Below, piece after piece: positions 1 through 5,577 of a stretch of 6,929 nt of DNA. How positions within the stretch are numbered: the stretch's first letter is position 1; each line of letters begins with the position of its first letter. Below the pieces are notes generated by a model. That model did not search any database, was not told the origin of the DNA, and was given only the letters and a program-made list of their open reading frames with translations. Source of the stretch: Thermococcus sp. Its GTDB lineage: Archaea; Methanobacteriota_B; Thermococci; Thermococcales; Thermococcaceae. The stretch spans positions 1 through 6,929 of the forward strand of contig JAGGWM010000035.1 in NCBI GenBank assembly GCA_021157445.1, given 5' to 3'. The position numbers and the translations under genes are program-made.

Positions 1-484
1 CAACAAAGAAAGCCCAGAACCTCTCTACGGTTTTTGCTATCGCTTCGTACTTTGTGACTTCATGAGCATATATGATGCGAACAAAAATCCCGGCAATCCA
101 AGTAAGCATCGCCTCGGCTCCAGCTAAAATGATGAGAGCCTTAATACACTCCGGCTTCGGGAGGAAAAGTGTTATTCCAACGATTATGCTAAAGTTGATA
201 ACGGCAAGCACAATCTTGAAGCCCAAAACATCTGGAAGAAGATCTCTTAGCCTGCTTCTATCCCTCGCCACTTCCCTCATAAAGTAATAACCAACGCCCA
301 TATCCGAGAATATTCCGAGTAATCCAACGTAATAGAATATGAAAGAATACTGCCCAAGTCCTTCCGGGCCGAGGGTTCTGCTCAAAATAACTATCACACC
401 ATAAGCTAAGAGTTTTGAAATAACCTCGGCACCGAAAAGCCAGCCCGCGTTTTTGATTAACCTCAGTTTTAAGCTCTCCGTCAT
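1..484 (-). CDS. Polysaccharide/oligosaccharide flippase (Wzx-like, MATE/MOP superfamily), N-terminal part, cut by window edge
   Basis: The reading frame is open from an ATG at 484 to the window edge (161 codons) and continues outside. Seen: alternating hydrophobic segments at about residues 14-35, 46-65, 88-108 and 114-139, with the loop signature LGPEGLGQYSF (39-48 region) and then DMGVGYYFMREVARDRS (61-77). A glycine-rich first loop followed by a G(h)G...REVAR stretch is typical of archaeal Wzx-like flippases and related polysaccharide_synt proteins, which move lipid-linked glycans across the membrane. Family lengths are usually 400-500 aa, so only about a third is here. It lies 37 nt downstream of the nucleotidyltransferase on the same strand, consistent with a surface-glycan operon. 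A GAGGG two bases before the ATG is a poor Shine-Dalgarno spacing. A TTG three codons upstream is possible but less likely. The glycan substrate cannot be inferred. Confidence 0.85.
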   Translation of the reverse strand, partial: MTESLKLRLIKNAGWLFGAEVISKLLAYGVIVILSRTLGPEGLGQYSFIFYYVGLLGIFSDMGVGYYFMREVARDRSRLRDLLPDVLGFKIVLAVINFSIIVGITLFLPKPECIKALIILAGAEAMLTWIAGIFVRIIYAHEVTKYEAIAKTVERFWAFFV

Positions 485-508
485 AGCCCTCAAGACCCAA
501 TGAAAGGC

Positions 509-521
509 ACAATATAAAAAC
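509..521 (-). promoter_or_regulatory. Possible TATA box for the flippase gene
   Basis: The short gap between nucleotidyltransferase stop and flippase start reads TTTTTATATT on the minus strand. Its centre is about 30 nt before the ATG at 484, where an archaeal TATA box would give a very short leader. The gene may have its own promoter in addition to read-through from upstream. AT-richness alone could explain the match. Confidence 0.3.
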
Positions 522-1517
522 CTAATCCCCCCTCTGTATCTTTGCATGCCCTCCGACTAAGCTCTTCTTAAGCTCGAGGTTCCTTATTTCACACTTCTCG
601 TCGATTATAGAACGCCATATTGTAGAACCCCTGATAACAGTGTTTTCAAAGATTATTGAATCGCTCACGTCGGAGTTCTCTATGATGCAGTTCTCTCCAA
701 TGTAAGCATAGGGCCCAACTATCGACCTCCCAAGAATTCTTGCACCCTTTTTTATAACCACGGGGGGGATTATCTTGGAGTAGGGGCTTATCTGGATCTC
801 CTCAATCTGGCTCTCCTTCAAAAGGGTCTTCATGGCCTCGAGATAGCTGTCAGCCGAACCAATATCATACCAGTAGTCATCGAACTTATAGGCATAGATC
901 TCAACACCCTTCTTGAGCAGCCACTCTATGAAATAGCCCGGCGAGTCTCTGTTGCCCTCTTCGAGGTATTCATCGATCTTTCCAACTATCTCCTTTGGAA
1001 GAGCATAAACACCAGTGCTTATAAGTGTTGATTTAGGCTGGAGGGGCTTTTCTTGGAAGTCAATTACTTTGTCCCCTTCAATCACCACAACGCCGTACCT
1101 CTTTGCGAGTTCAAAATCCCCAACGTCGTAAACAGCTATTAGCGGCTTCCTGTCGTAGCGCCTCAGAAACTCCTTAAGCGAGAAGGAGAACAGATTATCG
1201 CCGGCAACTATGAGGTAATCATCAAGACCAAGCTTAGAAACTGCATACTTAATTGCCCCGATGGTTCCAAGCTTTTCCTCCTCGCTTATGGTTTCCTCAA
1301 CGATAAGCTCTACACCGCTTCTCTCGGCCCACTCCTTAAAGTGCCGCTCAAAGAACTTGTTGGTTGATACGTAAACTTCCAAATCGAGCTCCCTAACTTT
1401 CTCAAGGATGTAATCGATGATGTGTTTATCCCCAACTGGTAGCAGAGGCTTGGGCTTTCCCTTAGTTATCGGCCACAGCCTCGTCGCGTAGCCACCAGCC
1501 ATTATAAGGACTTTCAT
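522..1517 (-). CDS. Sugar-1-phosphate nucleotidyltransferase with C-terminal left-handed beta-helix
   Basis: 331 aa from the ATG at 1517. That start is chosen because GGAGGG lies 7 nt before it (1525-1530); a TTG at 1532 would place the Shine-Dalgarno inside the gene. Seen: NTP-transferase signature GGYATRLWPIT (8-18) with Ala in place of the usual second Gly, PKPLLPVG (22-29), metal-binding AGDN (105-108), FQEKP (154-158), STGVY (167-171) and YWYDIG (215-220). Residues from about 250 show hexapeptide-like repeats (VVIKKGARILG, SIVGPYAYIG, CIIENSDVSDS), indicating a left-handed beta-helix. Family knowledge: such enzymes join NTP and a hexose-1-phosphate to form an NDP-sugar plus pyrophosphate. 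No acetyltransferase activity is implied by the helix, and the specific nucleotide and sugar (glucose, mannose or other) cannot be read from sequence. It follows hepT by 20 nt and precedes the flippase, so it probably supplies activated sugar for the same glycan pathway. Confidence 0.92.
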   Translation of the reverse strand: MKVLIMAGGYATRLWPITKGKPKPLLPVGDKHIIDYILEKVRELDLEVYVSTNKFFERHFKEWAERSGVELIVEETISEEEKLGTIGAIKYAVSKLGLDDYLIVAGDNLFSFSLKEFLRRYDRKPLIAVYDVGDFELAKRYGVVVIEGDKVIDFQEKPLQPKSTLISTGVYALPKEIVGKIDEYLEEGNRDSPGYFIEWLLKKGVEIYAYKFDDYWYDIGSADSYLEAMKTLLKESQIEEIQISPYSKIIPPVVIKKGARILGRSIVGPYAYIGENCIIENSDVSDSIIFENTVIRGSTIWRSIIDEKCEIRNLELKKSLVGGHAKIQRGD

Positions 1518-1524
1518 AATGATT

Positions 1525-1530
1525 CCCTCC
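1525..1530 (-). promoter_or_regulatory. Shine-Dalgarno site of the nucleotidyltransferase
   Basis: GGAGGG on the minus strand, 7 nt before ATG 1517, in the gap between the hepT stop (1537-1539) and this gene. It decides the ATG over the upstream in-frame TTG at 1532. Confidence 0.8.
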
Positions 1531-1536
1531 AATCAG

Positions 1537-1956
1537 TCATTTGATTATTTCTACAATCCTCGAAAGGAACTCCTCGATGTCCGCGATGTTCTCGTTTATT
1601 ATCGAATAGATAACCTCGTCATCAACTTCCCAGTATATATGCACCAGACGATTTCTAAAGCGGGACATTAAAACTAACCGTCTAGTCAGCTCCTTGTCGA
1701 GGATTCCATTTTCCTGAAGAACTCTGAAAGTGTCAGCATAATCTTGTGGAAGCCGCATGCGATTTTTTGAAATCAAATGGTATGCTATATCGATGCACGC
1801 CTCAATCGCAACCAAGAGGTTGTACTTGGCACTCGAAACGTAATGCTTGTTGCCAAGGAACTCTTTCCTAGGAAGTTTCGCGAGTTCATAAAGGACATCA
1901 AGTGCTTTTCTGGCTTCCATCATAAGCCGGGTTACTTTTTCGGTATCATATTCCAA
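1537..1956 (-). CDS. hepT: HepT-like HEPN-domain toxin RNase (DUF86), partner of MntA
   Basis: 139 aa, mostly helical, close to the usual HepT length. Seen: the HEPN catalytic motif RNRLVHIY at residues 101-108, an exact RX4HXY match (R101, H106, Y108). In characterised HepT-MntA systems R and H form the RNase site and the Tyr is the residue AMPylated by the antitoxin. The start is TTG at 1956: AGGAGGG (1963-1969) lies 7 nt before it, and the codon overlaps the 3' end of mntA by 11 bp, suggesting translational coupling. Role by family: a ribonuclease toxin held inactive by its MNT partner, type VII toxin-antitoxin. It precedes the nucleotidyltransferase by 20 nt and may share its transcript. 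Motifs are intact, so an active toxin is plausible; the target RNA is unknown. Confidence 0.9.
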   Translation of the reverse strand: MEYDTEKVTRLMMEARKALDVLYELAKLPRKEFLGNKHYVSSAKYNLLVAIEACIDIAYHLISKNRMRLPQDYADTFRVLQENGILDKELTRRLVLMSRFRNRLVHIYWEVDDEVIYSIINENIADIEEFLSRIVEIIK

Positions 1957-2350
1957 GGGCTTCCCTCCTGTACAGTTTTAGATAGTAGGAATAATCGTGG
2001 TATTCCCTCATGGTTTGCTCTTCAAAGTCGCACCTAGCCTTTTCGTCCTTGCTGAAGAGAAGTTCTCCACCGATAACGTGAAACCTGAACTCCACGGGAG
2101 CATTGTTCAAAAGTCTCACATCAACGGGAAAGCCGGTTAACCTTGACAGCTCATCTTCAAGCTCCATCTCGTAGAATCGGCTGGGTTTTGATCCCACAAA
2201 AACTGCAACGTCTATATCTCTAAAAGGACGGTTCTCCAAGAAAGAACCGTGAATGTAGGCGAAGAGAACGTCTTCCCTGGACTTGAGGTACGCCCTTATC
2301 TGCTCCTTAAGAGCCTTTCGCTCCGGAATCGAGAGACGGTACACTTTCAT
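1946..2350 (-). CDS. mntA: MntA-like minimal nucleotidyltransferase antitoxin
   Basis: 134 aa from ATG 2350. An upstream in-frame TTG at 2377 would add nine residues but lies at or before the inferred transcription start. Seen: the polymerase-beta-type nucleotidyltransferase core IHGSF (33-37) followed by PFRDIDVAVFV (42-52), giving G35, S36 and the Asp pair D45/D47, with a third candidate acidic residue D77 in PVDVRLL. The spacing between GS and DxD is 8 residues, shorter than the X10 often quoted for bacterial MntA. Family knowledge: MntA transfers AMP from ATP to the Tyr of the HEPN toxin motif, neutralising it. Antitoxin first and toxin second, overlapping by 11 bp, matches that arrangement. 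It is the first gene of the minus-strand cluster and diverges from the epimerase. No clear Shine-Dalgarno precedes the ATG. Confidence 0.9.
   Translation of the reverse strand: MKVYRLSIPERKALKEQIRAYLKSREDVLFAYIHGSFLENRPFRDIDVAVFVGSKPSRFYEMELEDELSRLTGFPVDVRLLNNAPVEFRFHVIGGELLFSKDEKARCDFEEQTMREYHDYSYYLKLYRREALGI
1963..1969 (-). promoter_or_regulatory. Shine-Dalgarno site that sets the TTG start of hepT
   Basis: AGGAGGG on the minus strand inside the last codons of mntA, 7 nt before TTG 1956. Such a strong site before a weak initiation codon supports coupled, dosage-controlled expression of toxin after antitoxin. Confidence 0.75.
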
Positions 2351-2393
2351 GAGAGTAACTTCGTTGGGAGGATACAAAAAACTTTCCCTAAAA

Positions 2394-2404
2394 GGTTTAA
2401 TAGT
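2394..2404. promoter_or_regulatory. Candidate shared (bidirectional) TATA element between mntA and the epimerase
   Basis: The 85-bp divergent gap has one good AT-rich core, GGTTTAATAGT on plus and ACTATTAAACC on minus. Rightward, 26 nt from its centre lands near 2425, leaving a leader of about 10 nt that holds GGTGGT (2426-2431) before ATG 2436. Leftward it lands near 2374, giving a leader of about 24 nt to ATG 2350. One element may serve both directions. Inferred from spacing only. Confidence 0.4.
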
Positions 2405-2435
2405 CTGACCACATCAATAGATTCGGTGGTACATA

Positions 2436-3389
2436 ATGAAAGTTCTCGTAACGGGAGGGGCTGGGTTCATAGGGTCTCATCTGGTCGATAAGCTCATGGA
2501 AGGGGGGCATGAAGTTAAGGTTCTCGATAATTTAAGCGCGGGCAGCTTGGAGAACATAAAGGGGTGGCTTGACAACGAGCGCTTTGAGTTCATTAAGGGA
2601 GACATGAGAAATCTTGAAGTGGTAAAGGAAGCCGTGAAAGGTGTCGAGGCCGTCTTCCACTTGGCCGCAAATCCTGAAGTTAGAATCGGCTCCCAAAGTC
2701 CCGAACTTCTCTATGAGACGAACGTTCTCATAACCTACAACCTCCTCGAGGCCATAAGGAAGGAAGGGGTCAAGATCCTCGCCTTCACTTCATCCTCAAC
2801 GGTCTACGGCGAGGCAAAAAAGCTCCCAACTCCAGAAGACTACGGTCCGCTAGAGCCGATAAGCGTCTACGGTGGAGCCAAGCTGGCCGCTGAAGCATTA
2901 ATTTCCGGCTACGCCCACACGTTTGACATGAAGGCGATAGTTTTTAGATTGGCTAACATAATAGGGAAGCGCTCGAACCACGGCGTCATCTACGACTTCA
3001 CAAACAAACTTAAGAAGAATCCGAACAGATTGGAGATTCTTGGCGATGGAACGCAGAGGAAGAGCTATCTCCACGTTAGTGACACGGTTGAGGCAATGCT
3101 GCACCTCTTCAATGAGTTCCTTAAAGAGGATAAAACTTATGACGTCTACAACATTGGAAGCGAGGACTGGATAACGGTGAAGGAGATAGCGGAGATAGTG
3201 AGCAGGGAAATGAATCTAGACCCAGAGTTTTACTTCACGGGCGGCGTTGACGGAGGGAGAGGATGGAAGGGAGACGTCAAGGTGATGCTCCTGAGCATTG
3301 AGAAAGCCAAAGCAAAAGGCTGGAAGCCAAAGATGAACAGCTACCAAGCGGTGGAAAAGACCGTTAGGGAGCTTTTGGGGAAGGAGTAA
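2436..3389 (+). CDS. NAD-dependent sugar-nucleotide epimerase/dehydratase (GalE-like, extended SDR)
   Basis: 317 aa, complete and of normal length for archaeal UDP-glucose 4-epimerase-like proteins. Seen: the NAD-binding Rossmann glycine motif TGGAGFIGSH (6-15, G7/G10/G13), DN at 31-32 after the second strand, HLAANP (75-80), the active-site stretch FTSSSTVYG (117-125) with Ser/Thr, and the catalytic pair Y145-x3-K149 in SVYGGAKL. Then R171-LANIIG and GDGTQRKSYLHVSD (203-216), which bind the sugar nucleotide. Start ATG 2436 follows GGTGGT by 4 nt. Family knowledge: extended SDRs of this kind epimerise or dehydrate NDP-sugars using tightly bound NAD in the cytoplasm. GalE (UDP-glucose/UDP-galactose) is the nearest named activity, but NDP-sugar dehydratases share all these motifs, so substrate is not assigned. 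With the divergent nucleotidyltransferase and flippase genes it forms a glycan-precursor locus. Codon use is richer in GC than the ATPase that follows. Confidence 0.92.
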   Translation: MKVLVTGGAGFIGSHLVDKLMEGGHEVKVLDNLSAGSLENIKGWLDNERFEFIKGDMRNLEVVKEAVKGVEAVFHLAANPEVRIGSQSPELLYETNVLITYNLLEAIRKEGVKILAFTSSSTVYGEAKKLPTPEDYGPLEPISVYGGAKLAAEALISGYAHTFDMKAIVFRLANIIGKRSNHGVIYDFTNKLKKNPNRLEILGDGTQRKSYLHVSDTVEAMLHLFNEFLKEDKTYDVYNIGSEDWITVKEIAEIVSREMNLDPEFYFTGGVDGGRGWKGDVKVMLLSIEKAKAKGWKPKMNSYQAVEKTVRELLGKE

Positions 3390-3410
3390 TTTTCCTAATT
3401 ATTTTTCTTC
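3387..3410 (+). terminator. T-rich putative terminator of the epimerase gene
   Basis: Immediately after the stop the plus strand has TTTT and TTTTT tracts with no hairpin before them. Archaeal RNA polymerase commonly stops at such U-rich runs. The downstream gene is convergent, so termination here is expected. Confidence 0.4.
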
Positions 3411-3446
3411 CGAAAACCTCGTCCTTTAGGACGGAGTGGAGGTCAG
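3404..3446 (+). repeat. Direct repeat copy A with hairpin core, resembling a TnpB-element right end
   Basis: Copy A aligns with copy B (4810-4853) over TTTCTTnnGAAAnCCT, a variable 3-4 nt, then CCTTTAGGACGGnnTGGAGGTnAG, with one indel and few substitutions. It contains a 6-bp hairpin CGTCCT-TT-AGGACG (3420-3433), and the flanking ACCTC (3416-3420) could pair with GAGGT (3439-3443). Hairpins of the form CCGTCCTTTAGGACGG followed by a GGAGGT-like tract are familiar from IS200/IS605 right ends downstream of tnpB; that link is from memory and not shown by the window. Its TCA at 3443-3445 supplies the stop codon of the convergent ATPase gene. Confidence 0.6.
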
Positions 3447-4732
3447 AAGGAGAGAAGCCACTTCCACAGGGGCATAACTTTGATTTCCTTTCCTTTCGTC
3501 TTAATCGTCTCCTCCTGATCCCATGTTATGAGAACCAAATCTCTACACTTGAGGTCTTTCGAAGCTCCGATCAAGGCGGAAATTTCTCTTTCATAGTTGC
3601 TTTCATTGAGCTCGTAAGTAACCTGAATTGCCTGTTTTACCATTCCTTCCTCCAGTATAACAAAATCCACTTCCTTTCCATCCCTTGTTCTATAGTAGAG
3701 CACGTTTCTATTTGGCTCCAAGCCCGATTTTAAAAGTTCAGTAAAGACCAAGTTTTCCAGTAATCTTCCCTCATCTTGAACGCCTAGAATCGCTAGGAGC
3801 CCGTTGTCCACCAAATAGGGCTTAAACCCATACAGCTCCTGGAGTTTGTATGACTTTATTAGAGCTCTGAGAGGATAGAACACAAGTGAATCTTCCAGAA
3901 ATTCCAAGTAGTTTGCAACCGTTGTCTTTCCCACATTAATGCCAATTCCCTTCAAGTTTTTGTATGCCTTAGAAATGGAAAGATGGGTGGAGAATGCAAG
4001 CATCTTGAAAAGGAGCTTTAATGCTTTGATATTGACAATCCCCCACCTTTCAATGATATCCTTGTAGATTGTCAAGTCAATGATCTCTCGAAGAATCTCC
4101 CTCCTGAGAGAAAAGTCTAATACGACCTCGGGGTAACCTCCCCAAAGGAGATACTCTCTGAGCAGCTTTTTAATTTTTGCCTCTTCATATGTGGAGTAAA
4201 AGGGAGCGGGTTTTATATTCTTGGATTTCAATATTTCCTTAAATGAAAAGGGATAGACTTTTAGGGATATACTTCTTCCCCTCAGTTCGGTTGCGATTTC
4301 CTTAGATAGAAGTCTAGAGGAAGAGCCCGAAATCACTACCCGCTGATTTTTATCGAGTAGGTATCTTACAAACTTTTCCCAGTTGTCTACTGTTTGAACT
4401 TCATCCAAGAAAAAATAGTTGCGCTTCTTTGCATTTTCAGGAAATTGGGAGTAGTAAACATCCAAAAAATTCAGCAGATCTTCAAGCGTGGTGCCTATCA
4501 CCCGTGGATCCTCTAAATTGATGTAGAGTGCTTCATCCTTCCTGATTCCGTGCTTTAAAAGCTCTTTGAGTATCTGAAACATGAAGTAAGTTTTGCCGGC
4601 CCTCCTAGGCCCAATAATGACTAGTGCTCTTTGTACTCTAGGCAAGGTATAGGGTATATCCCTTTCAATGAGTTCGACGTCCCACTCTAAGTAATCCCTT
4701 ATAATCTTTCCCCAGGTCTCTTTTGATATCAT
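3443..4732 (-). CDS. AAA_14/DUF4143 family ATPase
   Basis: 429 aa, typical length. Seen: Walker A GPRRAGKT (41-48), Walker B FFLDEVQ (107-113), a sensor-like stretch VVISGSSSRLLSKE (132-145) and TELRGRS (148-154) leading to VYPFSFKE (159-166). A helical winged-helix-like middle follows, then a C-terminal DUF4143 segment with LLENLVFTEL (325-333), KEVDFVI (353-359) and QAIQVTYEL (367-375). The E326/D356/Q370 pattern recalls a PD-(D/E)XK nuclease fold, though whether it cuts DNA is not known. Family knowledge: these P-loop ATPases are abundant, patchily distributed and mobile in archaea; proposed roles are in DNA handling or stress, none firmly shown. Start ATG 4732 has no Shine-Dalgarno and sits 26 nt after a TATA box, so the mRNA is probably leaderless. 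The gene is flanked by direct repeats and uses more AT-rich codons than the epimerase, which suggests acquisition. Confidence 0.9.
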   Translation of the reverse strand: MISKETWGKIIRDYLEWDVELIERDIPYTLPRVQRALVIIGPRRAGKTYFMFQILKELLKHGIRKDEALYINLEDPRVIGTTLEDLLNFLDVYYSQFPENAKKRNYFFLDEVQTVDNWEKFVRYLLDKNQRVVISGSSSRLLSKEIATELRGRSISLKVYPFSFKEILKSKNIKPAPFYSTYEEAKIKKLLREYLLWGGYPEVVLDFSLRREILREIIDLTIYKDIIERWGIVNIKALKLLFKMLAFSTHLSISKAYKNLKGIGINVGKTTVANYLEFLEDSLVFYPLRALIKSYKLQELYGFKPYLVDNGLLAILGVQDEGRLLENLVFTELLKSGLEPNRNVLYYRTRDGKEVDFVILEEGMVKQAIQVTYELNESNYEREISALIGASKDLKCRDLVLITWDQEETIKTKGKEIKVMPLWKWLLSF

Positions 4733-4773
4733 GTACTAGATATAGTACCAATACTTTATAAGTATTTGTACTA
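4733..4773 (-). promoter_or_regulatory. ATPase promoter with TATA box inside overlapping palindromic operator
   Basis: Two overlapping palindromes start one base before the ATPase ATG. The first is GTACTA-GATA-TAGTAC (4733-4748, perfect 6-bp arms). The second has 12-bp arms TAGTACCAATAC (4743-4754) and GTATTTGTACTA (4762-4773), matching at 11 of 12 positions around a 7-base loop. The loop (4755-4761) is TTATAAA on the minus strand, an archaeal TATA box centred 26 nt from the start codon. Three copies of the half-site TAGTAC therefore occupy TATA box and start site, where a bound repressor would block TBP or polymerase. The regulator is not identified. Confidence 0.65.
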
Positions 4774-4809
4774 CAGATAGTCCAACCTTGAAAAGCAGCA
4801 GATATTACG

Positions 4810-4853
4810 TTTCTTTTGAAAGCCTTACCCCTTTAGGACGGAATGGAGGTTAG
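4810..4853 (+). repeat. Direct repeat copy B, upstream of the ATPase promoter
   Basis: Same orientation as copy A (3404-3446) and about 1.4 kb away, on the other side of the ATPase gene. It keeps CCTTTAGGACGG (4830-4841) and TGGAGGT (4844-4850), but the inner hairpin is weaker because the 5' arm reads ACCC instead of CGTC. Flanking identity beyond the repeat is not evident. The pair could be two insertion-element end relics, or the borders of the ATPase cassette. Confidence 0.6.
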
Positions 4854-4941
4854 GAATGTTGTAGATATTGCTGTTCAAGAACTGGTGATGAGTGTGAAAG
4901 TCATTAACATAGCGATGAAAGATTTCGAGGTTATTCTATGA
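4843..4941 (+). CDS. Very short ORF or gene remnant beginning in repeat B
   Basis: An ATG inside copy B opens a 32-codon frame (MEVRNVVDIAVQELVMSVKV at its start) ending at TGA 4939-4941, just inside the 3' end of the vapC pseudogene. Its composition (regular Val/Ile/Met with charged residues) looks more like coding sequence than random AT-rich DNA, but it has no Shine-Dalgarno or recognisable family. It may be a scrap of a lost gene or chance. Confidence 0.15.
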   Translation: MEVRNVVDIAVQELVMSVKVINIAMKDFEVIL

Positions 4942-5358
4942 GTTTAAGAATATCTTCTTGTTGCTCTAAGAGATAATAAGCATTAATCCCAAATTTTTTA
5001 GCGTTTTTGACCATTATCCTGTCATTCGAGACTAAAGTCGAGTCGGTCATCTTTGCGGTTGCAATGAAATACGAGTCAATTGCCCTGCAACCCGTTTTGA
5101 GAGATATTAAAAACGCAAGTTCATTTGGATTCTCAACCAATTTCACCTTTAGTAGGAGCTCCTCGATAAAGTTTAGCACATCTTCTCTTTTGAATCTCCT
5201 CGCTAAGACACCCGCTAATTCTATTTTAAAGACTTCTGGTTCATAAATCTGAAGTTTCTTTATCTTCGATGAGCTTAATTAGATTTTCTGCTAAGTTCCT
5301 CCTGTAAGAGTCTTCTAGAAACAGATCAAAGCCAGACTGAAGTGTCTATTACAATCAT
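4931..5358 (-). pseudogene. vapC: VapC-like PIN-domain toxin, broken by two frameshifts
   Basis: The gene begins at ATG 5358, overlapping the antitoxin stop as ATGA, with MIVIDTSVWL, then a TGA at 5326-5328. The frame continues after one extra base near 5329-5335 as FDLFLEDSYRRNLAENL, and after a second extra base near 5259-5262 as KKLQIYEPEVFKIELAGVL, running to TAA 4931-4933. Removing the two bases gives 141 aa, the normal VapC length. The reconstructed protein has the four PIN acidic positions: D5 (IDTS), E46 (FKIEL), D94 (AIDSYFIATA) and D112 (SNDRIM). Family knowledge: VapC proteins are Mg-dependent RNases that attack tRNA or rRNA. As written only the C-terminal 82 residues could be made from an internal ATG (5179), lacking D5 and E46, so the toxin should be inactive. 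Sequencing error in this stretch is an alternative. Confidence 0.85.
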
Positions 5359-5543
5359 CTCCTTTCCTCCAAAAATTTCCTAACATCTTCTTTGCTTAGC
5401 TTGAATACGGCTTGATATCTTTTGATTACCTCTGATAATTTCTCCCTCTCTATCTTAACTATGACCTTCTCACCTTCTTTGAGCTTTAAAGGCTTTAAAG
5501 GCCTCAGCACCCCTTTCTCATAAACTGCTTCAATAACTTCCAC
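5355..5543 (-). CDS. vapB: DUF104 (AF2212-like) antitoxin of a VapBC pair
   Basis: 62 aa from GTG 5543. Seen: EVIEAVYEKGVLRPLKPL and KLKEGEKVIVKI, the short beta-strand signature of DUF104/AF2212-like antitoxins, followed by a helical C-terminal tail ending KFLEERR that would bind the toxin. GTG 5543 is preferred because GGTGG lies 5 nt before it and family members usually start at MEVIEAVYE; GTG 5552 and 5555 are alternatives. The TGA stop overlaps the toxin ATG by 4 bp, the usual antitoxin-toxin coupling. Family knowledge: it binds and silences VapC and may repress its own promoter. The gene looks intact although its partner is broken, so it may persist as an orphan antitoxin. It lies 34 bp after the SpoIIM gene on the same strand. 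Confidence 0.85.
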   Translation of the reverse strand: MEVIEAVYEKGVLRPLKPLKLKEGEKVIVKIEREKLSEVIKRYQAVFKLSKEDVRKFLEERR

Positions 5544-5577
5544 GAGTTCCACCACTTTAAATCTTTACTTTTAACCC

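Noticed and set aside
72..512. Open frames on both strands (72-287 plus, 258-512 minus) at the left edge
   Set aside because: Both lie over the flippase gene in other frames and lack family features; the flippase frame has clear membrane segments and motifs.
1777..2037. Plus-strand open frame of 86 codons over hepT/mntA
   Set aside because: Antisense shadow of two motif-bearing genes; no Shine-Dalgarno or recognisable protein.
3416..3443. Hairpin CGTCCT-TT-AGGACG read as a rho-independent terminator for the convergent genes
   Set aside because: No T-run follows it directly on either strand, and its second copy at 4810-4853 shows it belongs to a repeat; the epimerase already has T tracts before it.
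4884..4930. GTGATGA (4886-4892) and GCGATGA some 20 nt later, resembling C and C' boxes of an archaeal C/D guide RNA
   Set aside because: No CTGA D or D' box at the required spacing, so the sRNA fold cannot form.
5007..5246. Plus-strand 79-codon frame opposite vapC
   Set aside because: It is the antisense of the PIN-domain sequence, which is recognisable on the minus strand.
5255..5264. Programmed +1 frameshifting at GATAAAG in vapC
   Set aside because: No established slippery motif or pause structure is visible, and two independent shifts would both be needed to make the toxin.
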